From Deltaproteobacteria bacterium (GTDB lineage: Bacteria > Desulfobacterota > Syntrophia > Syntrophales > UBA5619), in NCBI GenBank assembly GCA_021372695.1, contig JAJFTY010000083.1:30596-94595 (forward strand): a DNA stretch of 64,000 nt, read 5' to 3'. The notes beneath the pieces were generated by a model, which did not search any database, was not told where the DNA came from, and saw only the letters and a list, made by a program, of their open reading frames with translations. The stretch's first letter is position 1; each line of letters starts with the position of its first letter. Shown here one piece after another: positions 54,278-62,959 of this stretch. A program made the translations under genes and the position numbers.

Positions 54278-54987
54278 GGCGCCTTCCTGAGGTCATCCTG
54301 GAGCCCTTTCACCAGGGCACGGGCAACGTTCCGTTGCGTCTCCGGTTCGGTCAGCTTTGCCCGGTCTTCCGAATTCGTTATAAAGCCAATTTCGATCACG
54401 AGTCCGGGAATGGATAGTCCTTCCAGCAATGGACTCGGGGCGTCCCGCAAACCGCGGCCCTTGCGGGGAAAGAGGTTATCGAGGCTGGACTGAAACTGCT
54501 GGGCGAGCCTGACAGAATCATTCAGCGACTTGTTGCGGGCCATATCCTTGATGATGGCGGAGGAATCGCCTCCTCCCGACGCGGCCTGCTGGAATCCCGG
54601 AAAGTAGATCTCATAGCCGCCGGATTTCTTTCCAAAGCCGGCATTCACGTGCAGACTGATCAGGCAGTCTGCCTTCGCCGCCACAACCGCCTTGACCCTC
54701 TCGGCGATCGTCATGGCCTTGTCGGATGTTCTCGTCAGTTGAATCTGAAGACCCGGTTTCTTTTGTGCCTCCTGGCGGACGAGGTTGGCGATGCTCATGG
54801 TCAGGTCCTTCTCTCGCACCTTATCGGAAACCGTACCGGGGTCCCCTCCCCCGTGCGCCGGATCGATCAGCACCAGGTATGGATTCTGCCGCTGCGCCCC
54901 CTCCCCGACAAGGGGGGCCATGCAAGCGAGAATCATCATCACCGCCATCATCCCGTATCGCGCGAACTTTGTTTCCATGAATGCCAT
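54274..54987 (-). CDS. N-acetylmuramoyl-L-alanine amidase (Amidase_3, AmiC-like)
   Basis: This 237-residue exported amidase cleaves the stem peptide from peptidoglycan. The signal peptide (MMAVMMILACMAPLVGEGA) is followed by the zinc-binding blocks VLIDPAHGGGDPG (His), SDKVREKDLTMSIA (Glu), CLISLHVNAGFG (His) and the catalytic LVIEIGFITNSED (Glu). An insertion around FPGFQQAASGGGD fits the AmiB/C regulatory helix region. ATG 54987 is close to AAGGAAG; ATG 54978 is an alternative. It is the first gene of amiC-rdgB-tRNA-Pro behind a sigma-70-type promoter. Confidence 0.93.
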   Translation of the reverse strand: MAFMETKFARYGMMAVMMILACMAPLVGEGAQRQNPYLVLIDPAHGGGDPGTVSDKVREKDLTMSIANLVRQEAQKKPGLQIQLTRTSDKAMTIAERVKAVVAAKADCLISLHVNAGFGKKSGGYEIYFPGFQQAASGGGDSSAIIKDMARNKSLNDSVRLAQQFQSSLDNLFPRKGRGLRDAPSPLLEGLSIPGLVIEIGFITNSEDRAKLTEPETQRNVARALVKGLQDDLRKAP

Positions 54988-55018
54988 CGCTTCCTTTCGT
55001 CACTCAAAACGTCAGGGA

Positions 55019-55048
55019 TTCATACAGCAACCCGCCGCTGCCTGTCAA
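55019..55048 (-). promoter_or_regulatory. Promoter for amiC-rdgB-tRNA-Pro
   Basis: On the minus strand: TTGACA (55048-55043), 18-nt spacer, TATGAA (55024-55019), 32 nt before ATG 54987. The remaining gap up to spoT (55049-55214) shows no further feature that I can support. Confidence 0.55.
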
Positions 55049-55214
55049 TTTGAAACATCTGATTCGGTACCCTGGGGGCGGTCTTTTTTCCATCCCGCAC
55101 GGAAGACCATTCGCCGGTGCGCGCAGGCGAGGCCCGAATCTTTCACCCAAGTCTGCTGTGATCGGCACGTTGAACAGGGCGCGGCAGGGGTGGAGGGGGA
55201 CGCTTCAAAAGCCC

Positions 55215-57356
55215 TCAGTATCGCAGGAGCCTCTCCACGGAGATGACCCCTCGGAGTTTCTTGATGACGGAGATGATCTGATTGAACTGTTTCAGGTCCG
55301 TGACGTTGACGCCGAATTCGCAGTTGGCGTGGCCATCCTGTGCCGTATTGATTTCCGCATGGGTGATGTTGACATCCAGGGAGGAGATGGCGGCGCTGAT
55401 GTCCGCGAGCGCGCCTTTCTTGTCCAGGCAAACGATCTTCATCTGGACCGGGTATTCCTTCTTCTCGCGAATGTCCCACTTGACATCCACGAGCCGTTCG
55501 GGGTCCATATCCTTGACATGCGTGCAATTGATCGTATGAACCGTGATTCCCCGCCCGCGGGAGATGTAGCCGACGATCTCGTCCCCGGGGATCGGATCGC
55601 AGCATTTTCCGAATCGGACCATGATGTCGTCGATTCCTGTCAGGGAGACGCCGATCGGCTCCGTTCCGCTGCCCTTTCGTTTGACCCGCTCCGGCAGTTC
55701 CTCCTTCTTGACCTCCTCCTCCGGCAGGAAGTGGTGCAACACATGCTTGGGGGAAATCTTTCCGTAACCGACGAAGGCCAGAAGATCGTCGACAGAATCG
55801 ATATGGTAATCCTTGATCACCAGCTTCATCTCCGGTGATTTCGACATCGTGCCGAAATTCAGATGTTGCTTGCGGAACTCCTTCTCCAGCAAATCCCGGC
55901 CGAGGGTAACGCTCTTCTTGCGCTCCTCGGTCTTGACCCAGTTGCGGATCTTCGAGATCGCCCGGGAGGTGACCACATACTTCAGCCAGTCCTTGCTCGG
56001 GTGATGGCCTGTCTGGGTGATGATCTCGATCCTGTCGCCATTCTGCATCTGGTACTTCAGGGGAACGATGCTCCGGTTGACCTTGGCGCCGATGCACTGG
56101 TTTCCGATATCGGTATGGATGCTGTAGGCGAAATCGATCGGCGTGGCCCCTTTCGGAAAGGATTTCACATCGCCGTTCGGCGTGAAAACATAGACGTCCT
56201 CCGGAAACAGGGCGACCTTCAGATTGGACATGAACTCACGGGGATTCTTGATCTCCTGCTGCGCGTCCAGGAGTTCCCGGAGCCTCTTGATCTGGTCGTC
56301 ATCGCTGGTGAAGGTGCCCCCCTCCTTGTAGCGCCAGTGAGCCGCGATCCCCTCTTCCGCCCACTCATGCATCGGGCGGGTCCGGATCTGGATCTCGACT
56401 CTCTCCCCGTAGGGCCCGATCACCGTCGTGTGAAGCGACTGGTAGTGGTTCGCTTTCGGCATAGCGATATAATCCTTGAACCGCCCGGGAACGGGCATCC
56501 AGAGGGCATGAACCATGCTGAGCGCTTCGTAACAGTCCTTCTCCTTGTCTGAATCGAGGATGATCCGGAAGGCCATGAGGTCATAAACCTCGTCGAAATC
56601 GATGTGCTGTTCCTTCATCTTCTGGTAGATGCTGTAGAAGTGTTTGGCCCTTCCCTCCACTTCGCCCTTGATGCCGAACCGTTCCATCTCCCGGCTGATG
56701 ATTCCCTTGACCTCCTCGGCATACTTCTTCCGTCTTTCCTGCTTCTTGACGATCCGCTTGGCCAGATCGTTGTAGGCTTCGAAATCGAGGTAGCGGAACG
56801 AGAGATCCTCCAGTTCCGTCTTCATCCAGTTGATTCCCAGACGTCCGGCCAAGGGGGCATAGAGTTCCAGGGTCTCCTTGGCGATGTAGAGCTGCCGGTC
56901 CGGCGTCTGGAACTCCAGCGTCCGCATGTTGTGGATCCGGTCCGCCAGACGGATGAGGAGAATCCGGATGTCGGTGGACATCGCCAGAATCATCTTCCGG
57001 AAATTTTCCGCCTGCCGCTCCTCCTGATTGCCGAGGGTGATTTTGCTGATCTTCGTCAATCCGTCGACGAGGAATGCGACCTCTTTGCCGAACTCCTCCT
57101 CGATCTGTTCAAGCGTGGTCAGGGTGTCTTCGACCGTGTCGTGCAGGAGGCCCGTCACAAGGGTGGCCGCATCCAGTTTCATATCGGCCAGGATCCCGCA
57201 TACCTCCATGGGATGGGTCAGGTAGGGCTCACCGGAGAGGCGGATCTGTCCCTGATGGACGGATGCTGAGAAAATGTAGGCCTTTTCGATCATCTCGATG
57301 TCGGAAGGGGGGAGATAAGACTGGACCTTATCGAGGATGTCGTTGATGCGGAGCAT
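55215..57356 (-). CDS. spoT: Bifunctional (p)ppGpp synthetase/hydrolase (RelA/SpoT family)
   Basis: This 713-residue stringent-response enzyme has the usual domain order. A hydrolase HD domain comes first (YLTHPMEVCGILADM; GLLHDTVEDTLTTLEQI), then the synthetase domain (DLMAFRIIL; PKANHYQSLHTTVIGP), a TGS domain (VYVFTPNGDVKSFPKGATPI) and a C-terminal ACT domain (MKIVCLDKKGALADISAAIS). The HD catalytic residues are intact and the synthetase has the RFKD motif of bifunctional enzymes rather than EFDD, so both activities are likely. A zinc-finger-like Cys/His region (GKCCDPIPGDEIVGYI; HTINCTHVKDM) precedes the ACT domain. It starts 5 nt after proS; AAGGA is inside the proS end. Confidence 0.96.
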   Translation of the reverse strand: MLRINDILDKVQSYLPPSDIEMIEKAYIFSASVHQGQIRLSGEPYLTHPMEVCGILADMKLDAATLVTGLLHDTVEDTLTTLEQIEEEFGKEVAFLVDGLTKISKITLGNQEERQAENFRKMILAMSTDIRILLIRLADRIHNMRTLEFQTPDRQLYIAKETLELYAPLAGRLGINWMKTELEDLSFRYLDFEAYNDLAKRIVKKQERRKKYAEEVKGIISREMERFGIKGEVEGRAKHFYSIYQKMKEQHIDFDEVYDLMAFRIILDSDKEKDCYEALSMVHALWMPVPGRFKDYIAMPKANHYQSLHTTVIGPYGERVEIQIRTRPMHEWAEEGIAAHWRYKEGGTFTSDDDQIKRLRELLDAQQEIKNPREFMSNLKVALFPEDVYVFTPNGDVKSFPKGATPIDFAYSIHTDIGNQCIGAKVNRSIVPLKYQMQNGDRIEIITQTGHHPSKDWLKYVVTSRAISKIRNWVKTEERKKSVTLGRDLLEKEFRKQHLNFGTMSKSPEMKLVIKDYHIDSVDDLLAFVGYGKISPKHVLHHFLPEEEVKKEELPERVKRKGSGTEPIGVSLTGIDDIMVRFGKCCDPIPGDEIVGYISRGRGITVHTINCTHVKDMDPERLVDVKWDIREKKEYPVQMKIVCLDKKGALADISAAISSLDVNITHAEINTAQDGHANCEFGVNVTDLKQFNQIISVIKKLRGVISVERLLRY

Positions 57357-57361
57357 AAGGG

Positions 57362-59071
57362 CTACAGTCCTTCGCGGATACGGGCTTCCAGAAACGGCGC
57401 AACCTCGGGAATCGCGAGGGTCGTGATCTCCCCGGTCCGCCGGTCCTTGATCTCCATTTTCCCTTCGGCCAGCCTCTTGGGACCCACCGTAATCCGGTAG
57501 GGAATTCCGATCAGGTCGGCATCCTTGAATTTCACGCCGGCTCTCTCATCCCGGTCGTCCAGGACGACCTCGACCCCTTTTTCCGCCAGGACGCGGTAGA
57601 GCTCCTCCGCTGCATCGGAAAGCGTCTTCTCATTGACGTTCACCGGGGTGATGATGACCGCATAGGGGGCGAGCGGCAGCGGCCAGATGATGCCGTCGCC
57701 GTCATGATTCTGTTCGATCGCGGCAGCCACGGTTCTGCCGATGCCTATTCCATAACAGCCCATCACCATGGTTTTCTCTTTTCCGTTCTGGTCCAGAAAG
57801 ATCGCCTTCATGGCCTTGCTGTATTTCGTTCCCAGTTTGAAGACGTGGCCGACCTCGATGCCGCGGGCAAACCGCACCTCGGCCCCGCAACGGGGGCACG
57901 GATCGAGTTCGCGAATGACTCGGAGGTCGGCGAAGTCCGACACCGGGAAGTCCCGTCCGGGTTTCACGTGGCGCAGGTGGTAGTCCTCGCGGTTGGCCCC
58001 CATGACGCAGTCGCTCATGTCGACGAGTGAATAATCGGCAATCACCCGGCACCGGATACCGACGGCGCCCGCGAATCCGCGCGGGGATCCGGTGACCTTC
58101 CGGATCATCTCGTCGTCGGCCAGTTCCAGAGAATCGCAGCCGAGATAATTCCTGACCTTGGCCTCGTTGACCTCATGATCCCCCCGGATCAGAACGGCGA
58201 CGGGGGTTCCATCGGCCGAGAAGATCAGGGTCTTGACGACCGCATCCGGCCCCACCGACAAGAATCCGCAGACCTCATCGATGGTTCTGACCTCCGGCGT
58301 GTGGACGTCTTCCGCCGGAAGTGTCTCCCTTTCCGTTTTCAGGGCCGCCGGCCGGGCGATTTCCGCTTTTTCCAGATTCGCCGCGTAGTTGCAGCTTGCG
58401 CAGTAGCATACCGCATCCTCCCCGGAATCTGCCATCACCATGAACTCGTGTGAGAAGCTTCCGCCGATCGTTCCCGAATCCGCCTCCACCGGCCGAAATT
58501 TCAGACCGCAGCGGGAGAAGATCCGCTGATAGGCTACGAACATCTTCCGGTAACTGACCTCGGCGCCGGCCTCGTCCGTATCGAAACTGTAGGCATCCTT
58601 CATCCCGAATTCACGGCAGCGCATCACGCCGAAGCGTGGCCGGATCTCATCGCGGAATTTGGTCTGAATCTGGTAGAGGTTCCGGGGAAGCTGCCGGTAG
58701 GTCTTGATCTCATTCCGGACCAGGTCGGTGATGACCTCCTCATGGGTCGGTCCGAGGCAATACTCGTGGTCATGCCGATCGCGAAACCGGAGCAGTTCCT
58801 TCCCGTAATGGACCCATCTTCCGGACTCCTGCCACAGTTCGGCCGGTTGCACCATCGGCAGAAAGACCTCCTGGGCGCCGGCACGGTTCATCTCCTCCCG
58901 GACGATCTGCTCGAACTTGCGGATCACCCGGTAACCCAGGGGCAGATAGGAGTAAATGCCGCTGGTCAGCTTCCGCATCAGCCCCGCCCGGATCATGAGC
59001 TGGTGGCTGATCAGTTCGGCATCGGAAGGGACCTCCCTTCCCGTGGGCAGAAACATCTCCGAATAACGCAT
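57362..59071 (-). CDS. proS: Prolyl-tRNA synthetase (bacterial type with editing insertion)
   Basis: This 569-residue class II synthetase charges tRNA-Pro; two proline tRNAs are in this window. It shows motif 1 ([17 protein letters not shown]), motif 2 ([20 protein letters not shown]), motif 3 ([17 protein letters not shown]) and, between motifs 2 and 3, the YbaK-like editing domain (about 220-390; [20 protein letters not shown]). ATG 59071 is preceded by AAGGAGGTG, a near-perfect Shine-Dalgarno, and by a small hairpin. It lies between ispG and spoT in one run. Confidence 0.97.
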   Translation of the reverse strand: MRYSEMFLPTGREVPSDAELISHQLMIRAGLMRKLTSGIYSYLPLGYRVIRKFEQIVREEMNRAGAQEVFLPMVQPAELWQESGRWVHYGKELLRFRDRHDHEYCLGPTHEEVITDLVRNEIKTYRQLPRNLYQIQTKFRDEIRPRFGVMRCREFGMKDAYSFDTDEAGAEVSYRKMFVAYQRIFSRCGLKFRPVEADSGTIGGSFSHEFMVMADSGEDAVCYCASCNYAANLEKAEIARPAALKTERETLPAEDVHTPEVRTIDEVCGFLSVGPDAVVKTLIFSADGTPVAVLIRGDHEVNEAKVRNYLGCDSLELADDEMIRKVTGSPRGFAGAVGIRCRVIADYSLVDMSDCVMGANREDYHLRHVKPGRDFPVSDFADLRVIRELDPCPRCGAEVRFARGIEVGHVFKLGTKYSKAMKAIFLDQNGKEKTMVMGCYGIGIGRTVAAAIEQNHDGDGIIWPLPLAPYAVIITPVNVNEKTLSDAAEELYRVLAEKGVEVVLDDRDERAGVKFKDADLIGIPYRITVGPKRLAEGKMEIKDRRTGEITTLAIPEVAPFLEARIREGL

Positions 59072-59088
59072 GACACCTCCTTGGATGA

Positions 59089-59108
59089 CCGGAACCTTGC
59101 GGTTCCGG
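59089..59108 (-). promoter_or_regulatory. Hairpin in the proS leader
   Basis: On the minus strand, CCGGAACC-GCAA-GGTTCCGG forms an 8-bp perfect stem with a GNRA tetraloop. It ends 7 nt before the Shine-Dalgarno AAGGAGGTG of proS. No U run follows, so it is not a terminator; it may protect or pause the mRNA, or mark a processing point between ispG and proS. Confidence 0.5.
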
Positions 59109-59166
59109 AACGATGATCATAACGATGCCGCACGGCCGACGGAAGGACGGGACTCCTTTGGCGATG

Positions 59167-60267
59167 CTACGACTCGGATGGACCGGCCTTCTCCATCCTC
59201 CGGATCTCTTCCAGCAGGACCGGGACGAACTCCTCTTCCCGGATCTTGCGAACGATCTTCCCCCGCTTGAACAGCATCCCCACGCCCTTTCCGCCGGCGA
59301 TCCCGATATCCGCTTCCGCCGCTTCGCCGGGTCCGTTCACGACACATCCCATGAGGGCGATCTTCATCGGGGTCTTCATTCCGATGAGTTCGCGCTCCAC
59401 CCGCTCGGCCAGGCCCGCAAGATCGATCTCGCAGCGGCCGCAGGTCGGGCAGGAGACGATGTCCGGACCGCTCCGCCGGAGTCCGAGCGCCCGGAGGATA
59501 CCGAACGCGACCGTGATTTCGGGCACGGGGCTGCCGGTGACGGAGACCCGGATCGTATCGCCGATGCCCCGGTAGAGCAGCGTCCCGATGCCGATGGCAG
59601 ATTTGATCGCAGACTGAACGAGGGTGCCCGCCTCAGTGACTCCGAGATGGAGGGGATAATCACACCTCTCGGATACCTCCCGGTACGCGTCGATGGTCGT
59701 CCTGACATCGGACGACTTCAATGAGAGCTTGATCAGGTCGAAACCCATCCCCTCCAGCAGGCGGACGTTCTTGAGGGCGCTCTCCACCAGAGCGGACGCC
59801 GTGGGACCGCCGTGGCGGAGCGCGATCTCCTTCTCCAGGGAGCCGGCGTTGATTCCGATCCGGATGACCTTCCGGTTTGCCTTGGCCATCTCCACGATCC
59901 GGCGGATTCCGTCTGCGGGAATATTGCCCGGATTGATCCGGATGCCGTCCGCACCGTGATTCATGGCCAGGATCGCCAGCGTGTACTGAAAGTGGATGTC
60001 GGCGATCAGGGGGATGCTGATCCGGCTTCGGATTTCATGAATGGCCTCCGCGGCCGCGTCGTCGGGAACGGCCACGCGGACCAGTTCACAGCCCACCCCC
60101 TCCAGGTCGTGGATCTGAGCGACCGTTGCCGCCACATCGCGGGTATCGCACGACGTCATGGACTGGACCACGACCGGCGCATCGCCGCCGATATGGACCC
60201 CCCCGAGATCGATGCATTTCGTCTTTCTTCTTCGGATCTCCGGATTCAATGAGACACCCCGCCGCAT
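59167..60267 (-). CDS. ispG: 4-hydroxy-3-methylbut-2-enyl-diphosphate synthase
   Basis: IspG is the sixth enzyme of the MEP isoprenoid pathway, a 4Fe-4S reductase. The 366-residue protein has RRRKTKCIDLGGVHIGGDAP and VVQSMTSCDTRDVAATV at the start, the TIM-barrel motif PLIADIHFQYTLAILAM and the cluster cysteines in SCPTCGRCEIDL and ALMGCVVNGPGEAAEADI. The true start could be ATG 60267, GTG 60255 or TTG 60249; TTG 60249 has the better ribosome-binding site (GCGGGG, 6-7 nt). It precedes proS by 95 nt. Confidence 0.96.
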   Translation of the reverse strand: MRRGVSLNPEIRRRKTKCIDLGGVHIGGDAPVVVQSMTSCDTRDVAATVAQIHDLEGVGCELVRVAVPDDAAAEAIHEIRSRISIPLIADIHFQYTLAILAMNHGADGIRINPGNIPADGIRRIVEMAKANRKVIRIGINAGSLEKEIALRHGGPTASALVESALKNVRLLEGMGFDLIKLSLKSSDVRTTIDAYREVSERCDYPLHLGVTEAGTLVQSAIKSAIGIGTLLYRGIGDTIRVSVTGSPVPEITVAFGILRALGLRRSGPDIVSCPTCGRCEIDLAGLAERVERELIGMKTPMKIALMGCVVNGPGEAAEADIGIAGGKGVGMLFKRGKIVRKIREEEFVPVLLEEIRRMEKAGPSES

Positions 60268-60314
60268 TCAAATCGATGGATCGGCCGCCCGGCACGGAAG
60301 GTCACTGCGATAAG

Positions 60315-60344
60315 GCTATAACATGAAGGGATCTGGACGATCAA
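60315..60344 (-). promoter_or_regulatory. Putative promoter for ispG-proS-spoT
   Basis: On the minus strand: TTGATC (60344-60339), 18-nt spacer, TATAGC (60320-60315), 47 nt before ATG 60267. Both boxes match consensus at four of six positions. Confidence 0.45.
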
Positions 60345-60438
60345 CGGCTAATTTCCTTCAACCGGATGGCTGCGGCAAGGGCACTTCCGCCGCAGCGCAT
60401 GGAGGCCATTGCATTGCATGTCGATCGCGAACACCTCG

Positions 60439-61851
60439 CTACCGGCCGCGCCAGCAGTAGAGGCAGAGCTGTTCCTCGGGCAGGCCGATCGCCTTGACCA
60501 TATCTTCGAGATGTATGTACTTCAGAGAGGTTATGTTCAGATCCTTCCGGATCCACTCGATCATCTTCCGGTATCGCTCGGAGGTATGGTCCAGGTAATC
60601 GTCCAGGGCCCCCGTCTCTTCCCCCTCCAGGGCGCGGATCGCCCGGTGGGAGGCCAGCTCAGCCGTGGAGCGCGTCGAAGATGCGAAACGGCACGGAAAC
60701 ATCAGGGGCGGGCATGCCGGGCGGACATGGATCTCCTTCGCACCGTTGTCCCAGAGTTTCCGGATCGTGTAATTCTTCAGCTGGGTGCCGCGAACGATTG
60801 AGTCGTCGCAGACGATCATCCGCGCCCCCTGGATCACATCCCGGATGGCACAGAGCTTCATCGTGGCCACAAGATCCCGGATATCCTGGGAGGGAGGCGT
60901 GTAGCTCCGTCCGTATCCCGGCGTATACTTGACCAGAGGACGCCGGTAGGGAAGGCCCGATTCCATGGCATAACCGATCGCGTGCCCCACACCGGAGTCG
61001 GGGACGCCTGCGACAAAGTCCGCCTCGACGCCCTGATCGGCCCTGGCCAATGCCCGGCCGCAACGCTCCCTGGCGTTTTCAACGCTGATCCCTTCATAGA
61101 TGGCCGAGGGATCCCCCGTGTAGATCCAGAGGAAGGCGCAGACCTGTTTTTCCGGGCCGGCCTCCCGCTCGGTGTGAATTCCCCCGCAATCCAGGCGCAC
61201 GATCTCGCCGGGTCCCAGGGACCGGCTCAATTCATACCCGAGGTTTGCAAAGGAGCTGGATTCGGTGGCCGCCGCATACCCGGGAGTGGATCCCACGGGA
61301 GCGATCTCCTTCCCGATCGCCAGGGGAAACCGGCCGTAACGGTCCCGCGCCGCGTAAATCTCGTCCGGGGTCATCAGAAGGAGGCAGACCGACCCCTCGA
61401 CCTCCTGCTGCATCCGGGTGATTCCATCGACGATGCTCTGGCCCCGGTTGATCAGTTTGGCAACCAGTTCGACGCTGTTCACGCCCCCCCCGTCCATCTC
61501 ACCTAGGGATCCGCCTTCCCGCAGCAGGTTGCGCGTCAGTTCGTCCTTGTTGGTGATCAAACCGGTTGCGGCGATGGCATAGGTGCCGAATTTCGAACGG
61601 ATGATGAGAGGCTGGGGCGATTCGTCATCGATCGCCCCGAGGCCGATCCGGCCCGCCATTTCCTTGTAATCCCCGATAAAACGGGACTTGAACTGGGCCT
61701 GACTGATGCTGTGAATGGCGTGGCTGAATCCGTCATTCCCATAGATGGCCAAACCCGCATTCTCGGTCCCGAGATGGGAATGGTAATCCGTTCCATAAAA
61801 CAGGGCCTTCGCACAATTCCGATCCGATACGACGCCGAACATCCCGCCCAT
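60439..61851 (-). CDS. PurF-like amidophosphoribosyltransferase homologue lacking the N-terminal Cys
   Basis: This 470-residue protein has the PurF architecture: an N-terminal Ntn-type glutamine amidotransferase domain (GTDYHSHLGTENAGLAIYG) and a phosphoribosyltransferase domain with the PRPP loop MIVCDDSIVRGTQLKNY. Classical PurF begins with Met-Cys-Gly and Cys1 is the nucleophile for glutamine; here the start is MGGMFGVVSDRNC, so the residue is Gly. The four cysteine sites that hold the 4Fe-4S cluster in B. subtilis-type PurF appear kept (KQVCAFLWIY, PPLMFPCRF, QLCLYC). It may use ammonia, serve a regulatory role, or catalyse a different phosphoribosyl transfer. CGGAGG lies 6-7 nt before ATG 61851. 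It follows coaD by 24 nt. Confidence 0.85.
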   Translation of the reverse strand: MGGMFGVVSDRNCAKALFYGTDYHSHLGTENAGLAIYGNDGFSHAIHSISQAQFKSRFIGDYKEMAGRIGLGAIDDESPQPLIIRSKFGTYAIAATGLITNKDELTRNLLREGGSLGEMDGGGVNSVELVAKLINRGQSIVDGITRMQQEVEGSVCLLLMTPDEIYAARDRYGRFPLAIGKEIAPVGSTPGYAAATESSSFANLGYELSRSLGPGEIVRLDCGGIHTEREAGPEKQVCAFLWIYTGDPSAIYEGISVENARERCGRALARADQGVEADFVAGVPDSGVGHAIGYAMESGLPYRRPLVKYTPGYGRSYTPPSQDIRDLVATMKLCAIRDVIQGARMIVCDDSIVRGTQLKNYTIRKLWDNGAKEIHVRPACPPLMFPCRFASSTRSTAELASHRAIRALEGEETGALDDYLDHTSERYRKMIEWIRKDLNITSLKYIHLEDMVKAIGLPEEQLCLYCWRGR

Positions 61852-61875
61852 ATGAAGCCTCCGAATACCGTGCCT

Positions 61876-62370
61876 TTATGATCTCTCTCTCCGAGGACAT
61901 TTCTCCTGCAATTTCAGGTAGACGATCTCGGGCACCAACCCTTTGACGGAGCCGCCCAGGCTGGCCGCCTCGTTGATGATTGTCGAACTCGTGTAGAACC
62001 ACTTGTAGCCGGTCATCAGGAAGACCGTTTCGATATCGCGGTTCAGGCGGCGGTTGATCAGGGCGAGCTGGAACTCATACTCGAAATCGGAGAGCGCCCG
62101 GAGTCCGCGGAGGATCACATTGGCCCCGGCGCCCCTCACGTAATCCACCAGAAGGCCGTCGAATTTGTCCACGCGCACATTCTTGCAATCCCGGATCACC
62201 TCCCGGATCATCTCCTCCCGCTCCTCCACGGAAAAGAGCGCATTCTTGTTCCGATTGTAGGCAATCAGGACGATCAGTTCATCGAACATCCGGAGACCCC
62301 GCTTGATGATGTCCACATGACCGTTGGTGATCGGATCGAACGAGCCAGGATATACCGCTATCTTCTTCAT
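61876..62370 (-). CDS. coaD: Phosphopantetheine adenylyltransferase
   Basis: CoaD makes dephospho-CoA from phosphopantetheine and ATP. The 164 residues start with AVYPGSFDPITNGHVDII (the TxGH nucleotidyltransferase motif) and contain LRGLRALSDFEYEFQLALIN and the C-terminal motif FYTSSTIINEAASLGG. The length is normal (E. coli 159). It lies 19 nt downstream of rsmD, the common bacterial pairing. Confidence 0.97.
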   Translation of the reverse strand: MKKIAVYPGSFDPITNGHVDIIKRGLRMFDELIVLIAYNRNKNALFSVEEREEMIREVIRDCKNVRVDKFDGLLVDYVRGAGANVILRGLRALSDFEYEFQLALINRRLNRDIETVFLMTGYKWFYTSSTIINEAASLGGSVKGLVPEIVYLKLQEKCPRRERS

Positions 62371-62389
62371 AAGAGTTCCCCCGGAATGT

Positions 62390-62959
62390 TCAGGAGACGG
62401 ATTTGAAATCCGTCTCTTTCAGAAAAGACAAAACCGTGTCGCCATAGCGCCTCCGGTCTGTGACGGCCAGGGACTGAAGGCTCAATCCCTCCAGTGTCTC
62501 CCTGATCGAGTGCTGCAAAATGACGATCCCGTCCCCGGTCAGAAGATTCCCCTTCTCAAGCCATTCCAGCGTCTCAGCTGCAAAACCCTCGTCATAGGGC
62601 GGATCGGCAAAAATGAGGTCGAACCGCCTCTTCTCCCGGGCGAGAAGCCCGATCCCATTCTGGGCGTCTGCGCCAATGACCTCCGCCCGTGCGCGGTATG
62701 CAAACTGGTCGAGGTTCTTCCGGATCGTCTCGATCAGACGGAGATCTCTCTCCACGAAGCACGCAAAGAGCGCACCGCGGCTCAGGGACTCCAATCCGAC
62801 ATTCCCGCTGCCGGCGTAGAGGTCCAGGAAAGTTTTTCCGGCCACGGGATGCAGAATGTCGAAAAGGGATTTCTTGACCCGATCGGAGGTGGGCCGGATG
62901 CGGCATCCTCCCGGAAGGCAGACCGCCCTTCCCCTCGCCTCACCCCCGATGATCCTCAT
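62390..62959 (-). CDS. rsmD: 16S rRNA (guanine966-N2)-methyltransferase
   Basis: RsmD methylates G966 of 16S rRNA. The 189-residue protein begins MRIIGGEARGRAVCLP and has RIRPTSDRVKKSLFDIL, SAM motif I FLDLYAGSGNVGLESLSRG and the catalytic FADPPYDEGF (DPPY). ATG 62959 overlaps the asd stop (ATGA); the longer frame to 63040 lies inside asd and is rejected. Confidence 0.96.
   Translation of the reverse strand: MRIIGGEARGRAVCLPGGCRIRPTSDRVKKSLFDILHPVAGKTFLDLYAGSGNVGLESLSRGALFACFVERDLRLIETIRKNLDQFAYRARAEVIGADAQNGIGLLAREKRRFDLIFADPPYDEGFAAETLEWLEKGNLLTGDGIVILQHSIRETLEGLSLQSLAVTDRRRYGDTVLSFLKETDFKSVS

Noticed and set aside
55045..56097. 350-codon open frame on the minus strand, overlapping spoT
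   Set aside because: It is out of frame with spoT on the same strand, with an Arg/Gly/His-rich composition; spoT itself shows all expected domains there.
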